From: Arthonia radiata
Taxonomy: Eukaryota; Ascomycota; Arthoniomycetes; Arthoniales; Arthoniaceae
Length of the DNA stretch: 64,000 nucleotides
NCBI GenBank assembly: GCA_002989075.1
Contig: PSQN01000013.1
Span: forward strand, 247,178 to 311,177
Reading direction: 5' to 3'
How positions within the stretch are numbered: position 1 is the stretch's first letter; each line of letters starts with the position of its first letter. Positions 55,868 through 64,000 of this stretch are shown here, in pieces. The translations under genes and the position numbers were made by a program. The notes below the pieces were generated by a model. That model was not told where the DNA came from, searched no databases, and saw nothing but the letters and a program-made list of their open reading frames with translations.

Positions 55868-58414
55868 TCAAGCATCCTTCAACGCCCCCTCCAACTCCTC
55901 CTCCGCGCCCTCTTCACTCGCACGTTCCTTCATAGCTCGCCTCTCCGCCCGCTTGCGGCTTCTTGCCTTCAGCCTCCCCGTGAACTTCTCCTCTTTCTTC
56001 GCTTTACCCAAAACGTCCTCCACTGTCGTGCCGTCGTCCACGTCTCCCGCCACAGTCCCAACGCTCCTCCCAATTCGCACCTTGCGGTACTCGCGTGTCT
56101 TAGCGCCCAATGCCCAGCCATCACCCCAGACGGCTTTGCGCGCGTCGCGGTAAACTCCCTTGCCATAAGAGCGCGGAACGGTCCAGCGCTCTAGGGTACC
56201 AGCAGGGGTGCAGACGTCAAGCATGACGTGTCCCGGGCGTTTGAGTGGTGGGAGGACGAGATGAGGCAGTGTGAACGCAGATGGCGGCGGATGCGGAGGC
56301 TTGGTGTTTGACGAGACTGCGCCGCTTGAAGAGGGTGACATATGAGCAAGAGCGCGCTCCTCGGAAGTAATCGCCCGCTGCTCGATCGGCTGCGCTTGAA
56401 GATCGGTACCCTGTGGACCAGCCGGCGGCATCGCGAGGTCAGAATCGTGGACGTCGTACCCTTCGAAAGCGCGATCGGTGGCTTCCTTGCCGGTCAAAGG
56501 CACACGCACGCTTAGCTTTCCTTCGTCATCAGCTTGCACGGTGCGCCCGAGCTCTTCTGGCAGACGACCTTTCTGCACCGCAACATAGCTGAATTTGACA
56601 TCTTCGTGATTGCGGTTCTTTGCACCCAGTAAGCGCTGAAAGAAGCTTGGTCGCAGATAGCGCTGCGAGAAATGGCAGTAGTCCTTTCGTTGCTTGCTGA
56701 TGCCACCGAAACGGTACATGGGACACTTGCTCTGCGTGGTGCAGGGTGCAATGACCACGCCAGGGGCTGCGTGCCGACTCTTACCTTCCGCTGTGGATTC
56801 TTCCTCGAGATTAGCTGGTCGTTTGCTGCTGACAGTGTTGGAGAAGAGGTCATCGAGGATGTACTGGCGGGCGCCTGCGATGACTTCGAAGCCACGTGGC
56901 ACGCCTTTCTCAAGAAGGACGAGAATGCCACCATCTGGGTTGAGCATGGCCCACAAATTCTGAATATGCTGACGGCGCTGCCATTCTTCGTTGATGGACC
57001 AGACTGAGTGCGGTGCAAGGATGATGTCGAATTGTTTTCGAGCTTGCGGCTGAGCAGTGCCGTCATCGTAGGCGTTTGCCGATGACTGTGCGGATGGCTT
57101 GGGTGTGAGATGAAAGTAGTCGGGGAGTCGCGGGAGAAAGGTCGTGTTATCGAGCAGGACTGAGGCGCGATGTCGAAGCTCGTCACTGCCCGTGAGCACC
57201 GTAGCTCTACCCTCAGTAGCACCAGGATTGTCATGTAGGTCTTCAGGCAAAGTGCTATCGTCTTTCATAAGCTGAATCTCTGCTCGTAGCAACTCCCGCC
57301 ATGCCAAAGCTCCCGCCCCGCCGGCACCAGCGTCGAGAATGCTGGGGCCGCCCTCCTTGTAAACCCTCATGAGCAGATCCCTGATCCACGCAGAGCCGAG
57401 TCGTCTGCGCAATTCCACCAATACACTCATTGAGCTGGCATAATAGCCCGGCATTAGGCTTGCGAGGTATACATCTGCTTCAATGCTCGACATTCTGTGT
57501 TGGTATGCGCCAAGAGGGATCGGCTTTTGTGGCATTGTCCGGCTGATTCGAGGCGTGCCAGTGCCATATGGAAGTCCCGGACCGCCCAGAACTCGCGCGG
57601 CAGCTTCGTCGAGATGTTTGTTCTTGGTCTCAGCAAGTAAAACAGATGCAGGGCCAACGAAGGCGTCCTTCGGTAGCTCGATGGTAGATGGGTTGGTACC
57701 TGCACGCGAAGTCAGGGTGTACGGATGTGCGCGGGAAGCCTCTCCAGACGCGGATGGATCGATCATTGTCTCTTCCTCGCGGTCCGCATTGTATTCTTCC
57801 GACTCCAGGGTTGGTTCGGATTCGAGCGCGACCCGTATGTCTTCCTGAATGAGAGCATTGGCATCGTCCACATGTAGCCCTATCTCTTCCTCCAGATTGA
57901 GTGCTTCGTCGTCGATGACCTCAACTTCCTCAAGCTCTCCATCGACCCCTTCCTTCAACAGAATGTCTCTGTCATCTTCATTCTGCTCCTCTGCGGCCAG
58001 GTCATCGTCAAGACCCTGCTCTTGCTCGTGACGCGGCTCCCACGTTAGCGGCGTGCCGAACATGCGCTCATAGACCTTGAGCTCCTCGTCTCTTAATGCG
58101 CCCTCGGGCAATCGATCCCCAAATCTCCTCCGCGCATGTCTTGCCACCGCCTCGGGGTCGAGCGTCGATCTAATGTCCAGCTGTTCATTGCCCTGGGCTG
58201 TGTCCTCCTCTTGCGCTGAGTTTGCGTGCTGCTTCCTGACCAGTCCATATTCCCCAAGTGTTGATCGTTGTGCTCGTTTATCGCGTGCTGGGGCCGCCGC
58301 TTGCGAAATGAGGGTTCGTCTGATGTCCTTCGTCTGCAGTCGTGGTGCCAAGGCTCGTGAAAGTAGTCGAAGCTGACAGGACAGACACACCGCTCCAGTG
58401 CTCGCTTGCGGCAT
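55868..58414 (-). CDS. rsm22: Mitochondrial ribosome assembly factor RSM22 (METTL17 type)
   Basis: A single exon codes for 848 residues. The start has a basic mitochondrial presequence. An acidic insert (about residues 120-200) follows. The methyltransferase-like core has SILDAGAGGAGALAW (motif I), FDIILAPHSVWSI, LWAMLNPDGGILVLLEKGVP and RGFEVIAGARQYI. The cysteine block CTTQSKCPMY, followed by KDYCHFSQRYLRPSF, matches the metal/Fe-S-binding site of the Rsm22 family. The C-terminus is highly charged. The protein binds the small mitochondrial ribosomal subunit and helps its assembly. The Cys residues seen support a working protein. Confidence 0.92.
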   Translation of the reverse strand: MPQASTGAVCLSCQLRLLSRALAPRLQTKDIRRTLISQAAAPARDKRAQRSTLGEYGLVRKQHANSAQEEDTAQGNEQLDIRSTLDPEAVARHARRRFGDRLPEGALRDEELKVYERMFGTPLTWEPRHEQEQGLDDDLAAEEQNEDDRDILLKEGVDGELEEVEVIDDEALNLEEEIGLHVDDANALIQEDIRVALESEPTLESEEYNADREEETMIDPSASGEASRAHPYTLTSRAGTNPSTIELPKDAFVGPASVLLAETKNKHLDEAAARVLGGPGLPYGTGTPRISRTMPQKPIPLGAYQHRMSSIEADVYLASLMPGYYASSMSVLVELRRRLGSAWIRDLLMRVYKEGGPSILDAGAGGAGALAWRELLRAEIQLMKDDSTLPEDLHDNPGATEGRATVLTGSDELRHRASVLLDNTTFLPRLPDYFHLTPKPSAQSSANAYDDGTAQPQARKQFDIILAPHSVWSINEEWQRRQHIQNLWAMLNPDGGILVLLEKGVPRGFEVIAGARQYILDDLFSNTVSSKRPANLEEESTAEGKSRHAAPGVVIAPCTTQSKCPMYRFGGISKQRKDYCHFSQRYLRPSFFQRLLGAKNRNHEDVKFSYVAVQKGRLPEELGRTVQADDEGKLSVRVPLTGKEATDRAFEGYDVHDSDLAMPPAGPQGTDLQAQPIEQRAITSEERALAHMSPSSSGAVSSNTKPPHPPPSAFTLPHLVLPPLKRPGHVMLDVCTPAGTLERWTVPRSYGKGVYRDARKAVWGDGWALGAKTREYRKVRIGRSVGTVAGDVDDGTTVEDVLGKAKKEEKFTGRLKARSRKRAERRAMKERASEEGAEEELEGALKDA

Positions 58415-59337
58415 CCCAGACCGCGCAGTTCTACAGTCGTTGCGATAAAGATGCGTATGAAAGTTATCACGAAAGATAGGCAGCTAACGTCAAAAGATGA
58501 GCATTCGGTGAAATCGTAGAGTGACCCTGCCTCGTCATGCATAAACCGATGCTGCTGACGATGGCCGCGATCTGTTGACAAACGCCTGCTAGATCAACGT
58601 CAAAGCAAAAGTTCATGCTTAAGGAGCAAGAGGAACTTGAATAATGCAGTTGCCATTCATTCGCACTAAATCGCAACCCAAGTTCTCCGTAAGAACAACG
58701 GTGTTGGCGGTGGGAGCTATAGATCGATGCTGCTAGAAGTCACGTAACCAGGCCCAGCAATGCTCAGCGGCAAAGCCACCTCGATCGAGGCTTCGTTGGA
58801 CGCCGAATTCCAGCTCCTCTGCGTTGCTGCTTCAATCGTGCCGTGCAATGCCCTCGTTGCTTCTCCATCCCCTTCTTGTCGCTGAGACAAATGCCTCCCC
58901 AGAAGCGGCACTTAAAACATTCCAATTTCCAGTTGATCGCATGACAAATGTGTAGCCCAAAAGGCCATTGCGTGTTTCCACCAGATCCGTGTTTAGGAGT
59001 GTTGTCCGTTGAGCAAATCCTCCCAATCAGACCTTTGACATGGAGTATTCCCAATGTAGAATTGTGTCTCGTTGTAGTCGGTCTCTTGCCGCTCGAGACT
59101 GAACTCCACGCACCTGCGGGGTGGTACGGTTGAGCGTAAGACTCAAGCACTCCCCGGCCGGGGGTGGGCGTTTCCAGAAAAGAGCTTCGAAATATGCAGT
59201 TTGCGCCGTGCCTGCACATGTTGCACGGCAAGTGACGCGTGCCACGGGGGTTTGAGTTGAGTGTAATCCGCCGACCTAGATCCTTGCTTCCTCTCACATC
59301 GAGAAAGCAATTCACTAGACGGTATCATGCTGAAAGA
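58415..59337. other. Intergenic region
   Basis: Upstream of RSM22 and downstream of the casein kinase gene. Minus-strand frames at 58764-59315 look random. I see no gene. Confidence 0.45.
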
Positions 59338-60687
59338 CTAATAGCCACCGCTGTTGCCATAATAGTTGTCACGCTTAGCGGAGCGAAGTTGCCTGTGGGA
59401 AAACGAGCTTGGTCAGCCAAAGCTCATCAAGACGCCACCCTCGCAAAACACAAGAGGGCGGAGAGGACCCACAAGTAGAACTCACATTCCGGTACCTTCA
59501 CCACGATCTTTGACAGGTCGGCGAGCGCCAGTCACATTGGCACCCTTTGACGATTGACCGATCGGAGTACCGGCAACACCAGCGTTGGTACGAACCTTGT
59601 CGTCATCACCCTGAGCTTGCTTCTGGGCATCGGCGACGGCCTGAGCGTTCTTCTGGTACTTGTAGACGGTCCAGTCGAAGACATAGTCGTACTGGAAGCC
59701 TTCCCGGACGAAAAGGTCACGGAAAATCTTTCTGAGGTAGGAGTAGTCTGGCTTATCGTCGAAGCGAAGAGATCTGGTGTAGTTGAGGTAGATGGCGAAC
59801 TCATTGGGGAAGCCACGGCAAAGGACCTCGGTGGGAGTGGTCATCTTCTTCTCCATGATACGATCGTACTTCTGCTTCTTGGTGGCAGCCTTAAGACCTT
59901 GCCATGGGAGAGATCCACGGCAGAAGTAGAGCATGACATAGCCCAGAGATTCCATGTCATCGCGACGAGATTGCTCGACACCCAAATGAGTGTTGATGGA
60001 CGCGTAGCGGGCCGTGCCAGTCAGGTTCTTGTTCTCCCTGTATGGGATGTGGAAGTGCGTCTTGGGGTCGCGGTACTTCTTGGCCAGACCGAAGTCGATC
60101 ACGTTGACCTGATTGCCACGCTTGCCGATGCCCATGAGAAAGTTGTCGGGCTTGATGTCTCGGTGGATGAACGACTTGGCGTGGATGTACTCGATGCGAG
60201 AGATGAGCTGGTCTGCTAAGAGGAGGACAGTCTTGAGGGTGAATTTGCGGTTGCAGAAATTGAAGAGATCTTCCAAGGACGGTCCGAGTAGATCGAGCAC
60301 CATGGCATTGTAGTCGCACTCCGTGCCAAACCAACGGACAAAGGGGATACCGACACCGCCGGCGAGAGACTTGTAGACGCGGGCTTCATATTCGAGTTGA
60401 GGATGTTTGGCCTTGACGCTCTCGAGCTTGATGGCGATCTCCTCACCAGAGATGATGTTGGTGCCTATTGACGTGTCAGACGTGTAGTGATGGAGCTGGA
60501 GGACGCTGTTGCTCACCCAGGTAGATATCGCCGAAGCTGCCACTGCCGATTTTGCGTCCTATGCGGTACTTGTTCCCCACGCGGAGGTCCTGAGAAAGGT
60601 CAGCTAAGATCCATCAACAAGGGGAATGCCCACGTTGATGATTGTGTGACATGGTTGGGCACGGACACTGACCATGCCTGTGGACAT
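59338..60687 (-). CDS. hhp1: Casein kinase 1, HRR25/Hhp1 (CK1 delta) type
   Basis: Four exons (60687-60673, 60589-60517, 60464-59486, 59392-59338) give 373 residues. Exon 1 codes for MSTGM only; exon 2 supplies [20 protein letters not shown], the glycine loop. Exon 3 has the catalytic Lys in EEIAIKLE, the loop [26 protein letters not shown] (the CK1 DFG), [15 protein letters not shown] (the CK1 SIN motif) and [12 protein letters not shown]. Exon 4 adds [17 protein letters not shown]. The kinase acts in DNA repair, vesicle transport, chromosome segregation and autophagy signalling. The C-terminal tail is short (about 70 residues), shorter than in yeast Hrr25. The tiny first and last exons were placed by splice signals and by the conserved ends. 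Confidence 0.95.
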
Positions 60688-62052
60688 GACGACAAGCCGA
60701 TGACAGCGGCTTTATTATGATGTTGATAGTTGCGTTGACGTTGACGAAATGGTGAGGACGATGCGGAATGCAAAGTAGGCCGTGAAGAGGAAGAAGGCAC
60801 TGGATGAAGAATGGTAAGCTCGTGTTTGTGGAGTGGGAAGGGTTGGTCGTGGGAAGAGTTGGTTGTGAACAAGGCGGTGTAGCAGGCTGGAGTCAAAAGA
60901 GGCAGTCGGACGAGGTTGCCTGAAAGCGTGACTTTGCCGCCAAGACAACAAAGAGGTGACGCGTTGAATGTTGATTGCGGTTGGAGAGAGAGAAACGTAC
61001 GATTTGTGGTGAAATCACGAGTCGTGATGGAGTTGGTTGTTGAAGGAGCAGGCGTCAGCGGAGGAGCTGTGGTCTGCTTGAGATAACGTGCTCGGGCTGC
61101 AAATTGTGACCCGACACGCCCTTTGAGGAGAAGGGCGCGGAAGTTGTTGAGCTGCTGCAAGGGCAGGCAGCGACAGAATGTGGACAGTGGAGGAGGAAAG
61201 AGAAAGAGTTGACGTGGAGTGATCGGGAGAGGGAGAGAGATGGTGGGGAGTTGGGCGAGAACGAGCAGTAAGCAGGGGAGGGAGAGCAGAGTGTGTGAGT
61301 TGGTGATCGTTCAAAGAAGCGGTATCCGCCCGCTTGGCAGCTAGACGGAGCTAGACTCGTCTCGTCTTTGGCTGCCCGGATTCTGAGGCATCCCACATAC
61401 AGATCGCTCGATCAGGCAATTAGTCCCACAGACCGGCTCCGGAAGCGCGCGGCTAGCGACAAGCCTTCCAAGATAGCGCAGCCATTCCCTCCCTCACTCC
61501 ACCACCAAGATGCTGCTCGGCATCAGACGACTTCCATTGACGCCGCTATCATGATCCACCTCTATCCCACCACGTGTCGCTGCATGTCTGTCCCTGGCGC
61601 CTCGCACGGTCAGCATCACCCTCGAATGATGCTATATCCATACCAATCAAAGCCACCCGCGGTAGACAGGTGTGATACTGCACCTCTCCCGCAGCAGCTT
61701 GCCCGCTATTGAACCTGCCGAGCCGTTTATGCAGCTCGGCATTATCAAGAGCAAGCTGGTCAATAATAATAGCAAAGACTTGCGCGGTGCTAAGAACATA
61801 GCAAATTCAATTGCGTCTACTTTGTACACACCCGGCAGTACTAGCCAAGCTCGCCCCAAACCTCCCATAATTCCTACAGTCCGTAAGCTCATGTAATGCC
61901 TTCGACGTCTCCGAGCTCAGAAGCGAACGCAAAGCTTGCCAACACAGCAGCTCTGGGGTATGAACGCGGAAAAGATACACCACGAAAGAGACCCGTGGAA
62001 AAGGAGCCAGCTCTTGCCCATTACCATTACTCCGGTATCCACCTCCAACCCC
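60688..62052. other. Long upstream region of the casein kinase gene
   Basis: On the minus strand, 60700-61320 is very rich in CT and CA runs (TCTCTCTCCC and CTTTCTC type), as in long fungal 5' leaders. No gene is seen here or in 61400-62052. Confidence 0.45.
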
Positions 62053-64000
62053 TCAGGCAGCTTCCATTGACTCCCTGCCCGCGCTCTCCTCTCTTTCTCG
62101 CAGATCAAGCTTCCTCCTCCAGTTCGCCAGGCTCTCGCCCTCATTTGTCGTCATATGTCCACCGGGCATCATCATCGGCGTCGTCACATTCATGCTCTGC
62201 TGGCTGGAGCGGTAGTTCTTGTTCGTCGTCTCCCAGTGACTCCGCAGCGTCTCCAGTTCGCTCGCCAGGCTGTCCAGTGCCATCGAGTTCCTATCTCCGA
62301 TGTTGGTGTTCTCGCCTGGATTCGAGTAGTTGGACTCTGCGCCCAGGCTGCTCGCCGAGTGCCCGCGGTAATGCCCCTTGACGTGATTGCTCTCCTCGGG
62401 GTGCAGCCCATTCATCGACCTCGAGTGGCGATAGTTCTCGACGCTTGATCCGACCGTATCCAATAGCGTCTGCACCTTCCGCTCCGCCTCCATCGCCCTC
62501 ATCTCAAGCTTCTCGTTCAACTCCCGCAAACCCGTCAGCTCACCCTTGCTTTGGTTCTGTGTGCTCGCCAGCGTTTGCTGCGCCATCTCCCGCTCCGCAT
62601 GCGCCGCCCTTACTTCCGCCATCTGCTGCTCGAGCTGCTGCTGTGATGTCGTCACCCGTACAGCCATGGTATCGAGATCATTTCTCAACTTATTGCGCTC
62701 CATCTCCCATTGGGGCGGCGGTGTCGGCGTTGGTGCTGCGCTACTGTCCCGCGAGTTGCTCTTGATCTGGTCCTCGAGCTCCTTGTTCGCTGTCTTATAG
62801 CGCTGGAGCTCCGTCTTCATCTTCGACAACATCTTCTCTGTGCCTTTGAGGTACTTGACTGCGGCCTGGTAGTCGGAATCGAGCGCGGCGATCTTCTCTT
62901 CCCAGCCGCGATTTGCGTCGTATTCCCGCTTCTCAAAGGATTTGCGCATCTCTTCATGGGCTTGGCTCTGCGCTTCGAGTTGTGACTCGAGATCGCGGAA
63001 GCGCCCCTCGTCGCTAACGATGCCGCGCGTGCGTGGAGATGTGTTGGGGTCGATGCCGCGTTCAGCGAGGACGTCGCGGAGGGCTGAGTGTTGCACTTGA
63101 AGGGCTGTCCCATCCATTCTGATGCCCGAAAGCTGCTTCTGCAACTCTGCTTTCTCAGAATGCAACGCTACAGCCTCGCGAGAATGCTGCTGAAGTTGCT
63201 TGCGCATGGTGAGACCCTCGCGAGATGTTTGCTCTTGGTAAGCTTCCAGACCAGCGATGCGCTCCTCAGCACGTCGCAGCCTTTCTGCAGCATTGTCAGC
63301 GGCATCTTGGTTGCGGCGAGCCATCGCATTGGAGCTGTCAAGCTGAGCTTGCAAGGCCTCGACGCGCTCGTCTTGAATGTCAGTGGTGTCCAGCGAGCGA
63401 TCATGGACCCGCCCAAAGCCAGCCAGTACTGCTTCTCGATGGGTCTTCGCCTCAGCTGCGTGACTCGCAGAGAGATCTTCGGCGTCCTGAAGCCGACGAG
63501 AGGTAATCTCAAGCTCACTCACACGCGACTCGTGTTCACCCTTCAACTGCGCAAGCTTCTCCTCGAGCGAGGACCTTTCTCGGCGCTCATAGTCAAGCTT
63601 CTTCTCCAGCATTGACGCTTTGTCAGTCGATGCTGTAACGGCTTCGCGCAGAGAGCTCAGGATGCCATCATGGTTCCTCGTTTGCTCTGTCACCATCGCT
63701 AACTTGCCAGTAAGCTCATTCTTGTCAACCTGTAGGCTTTTGGTGTTGGCTTGATGGTGTGTGACGTCAGCAGTGGCTTGCCGATGTGCTCGTTCCATCT
63801 CGTGCAGCTCGCCGCGCAAATGTTCTAGCTCGGACGATGATGCTTGCTTGTGTGAGTCCAGCTCCGTGGCACGGCTGTGAGCGGTCTCAGCGGACTCTTC
63901 AGCGACTTGTCGTGCCCTACGTTCGGCCTCGATCTCAGCACCCAGCGAATGTATCCTAGATTGCAGCTCAGCTTGGGAGGATAGGGCGATCGCAAGCCGC
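62053..64000 (-). CDS. C-terminal part of a long coiled-coil protein, Tea1/Kel1-like
   Basis: The frame is open from the window edge (64000) down to the stop at 62053, giving about 648 residues; the start lies outside the window. Almost all of it is heptad-type coiled coil (RVSELEITSRRLQDAEDL, AERLRRAEERIAGLEAY). A disordered Pro/Ser linker is near PTPTPPPQWE. Near the end are SMALDSLASELETLRSHWET, then TNKNYRSSQ, and EGESLANWRRKLDLREREE. These blocks resemble the tail of fungal Kelch-repeat polarity proteins (Tea1/TeaA, Kel1), which mark cell ends and connect microtubules to growth sites. The Kelch repeats would lie beyond the edge. Other long coiled-coil proteins remain possible. Confidence 0.65.
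   Translation of the reverse strand, partial: RLAIALSSQAELQSRIHSLGAEIEAERRARQVAEESAETAHSRATELDSHKQASSSELEHLRGELHEMERAHRQATADVTHHQANTKSLQVDKNELTGKLAMVTEQTRNHDGILSSLREAVTASTDKASMLEKKLDYERRERSSLEEKLAQLKGEHESRVSELEITSRRLQDAEDLSASHAAEAKTHREAVLAGFGRVHDRSLDTTDIQDERVEALQAQLDSSNAMARRNQDAADNAAERLRRAEERIAGLEAYQEQTSREGLTMRKQLQQHSREAVALHSEKAELQKQLSGIRMDGTALQVQHSALRDVLAERGIDPNTSPRTRGIVSDEGRFRDLESQLEAQSQAHEEMRKSFEKREYDANRGWEEKIAALDSDYQAAVKYLKGTEKMLSKMKTELQRYKTANKELEDQIKSNSRDSSAAPTPTPPPQWEMERNKLRNDLDTMAVRVTTSQQQLEQQMAEVRAAHAEREMAQQTLASTQNQSKGELTGLRELNEKLEMRAMEAERKVQTLLDTVGSSVENYRHSRSMNGLHPEESNHVKGHYRGHSASSLGAESNYSNPGENTNIGDRNSMALDSLASELETLRSHWETTNKNYRSSQQSMNVTTPMMMPGGHMTTNEGESLANWRRKLDLREREESAGRESMEAA

Noticed and set aside
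1-64000. tRNA, rRNA, CRISPR, transposon or virus-derived elements
   Set aside because: I looked for T-loop/B-box motifs, inverted or long terminal repeats and reverse transcriptase, integrase or transposase motifs and saw none that hold up.

Overview
The window looks like a piece of a filamentous ascomycete nuclear genome, most likely a Dothideomycete. This rests on compact multi-exon genes with 45-140 nt introns, CTGAC/CTAAC branch sites, and fungus-specific genes (ERG4, PMT1, a QDE-1-type RNA-dependent RNA polymerase, ERF2, an AWS-SET methyltransferase). No rRNA, tRNA, CRISPR array, retroelement or DNA transposon was recognised. Exon joins below were worked out by eye from splice signals and reading frame.

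Left part (0-31 kb): a UBP3-type ubiquitin protease; a local family of four short genes coding for one membrane segment plus an 'ER..LE.ER' coiled coil (5.8-8.9 kb); an RNA-dependent RNA polymerase (minus strand); a secreted cysteine-rich protein ending in an RNase T1/N1 domain (minus strand); a Sulfotransfer_4-like protein; PRP21/SF3A1 and PMT1 sharing a divergent promoter; ERG4; and a secreted mucin-like protein with a lysozyme/lytic-transglycosylase-like domain. Middle (32-41 kb): an NDUFA4-like mitochondrial protein divergent from the palmitoyltransferase ERF2, then a large ASH1-type SET methyltransferase with two sets of protein repeats in its tail.

The most unusual stretch is 42.3-55.7 kb. 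At first sight it is gene-poor, but splicing by eye gives nine short genes, all on the plus strand. Each codes for a 66-130 residue protein, eight of them hydrophilic and low-complexity and one extremely cysteine-rich. Most begin with a tiny first exon (6-65 codons), followed in every case by a phase-0 intron. From 49.9 to 55.4 kb their starts fall about every 1.0-1.25 kb. This looks like a diverged tandem array of an undescribed small-protein family or co-regulated group. A few further candidate members are marked with low confidence. No function can be assigned.

Right part (55.8-64 kb): RSM22 (mitochondrial ribosome assembly), a casein kinase 1 of the HRR25/Hhp1 type, and the C-terminal part of a long coiled-coil protein that runs off the right edge and resembles the tail of Tea1/Kel1 polarity proteins. 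The housekeeping genes are functionally unrelated, as is usual for a fungal chromosome arm.
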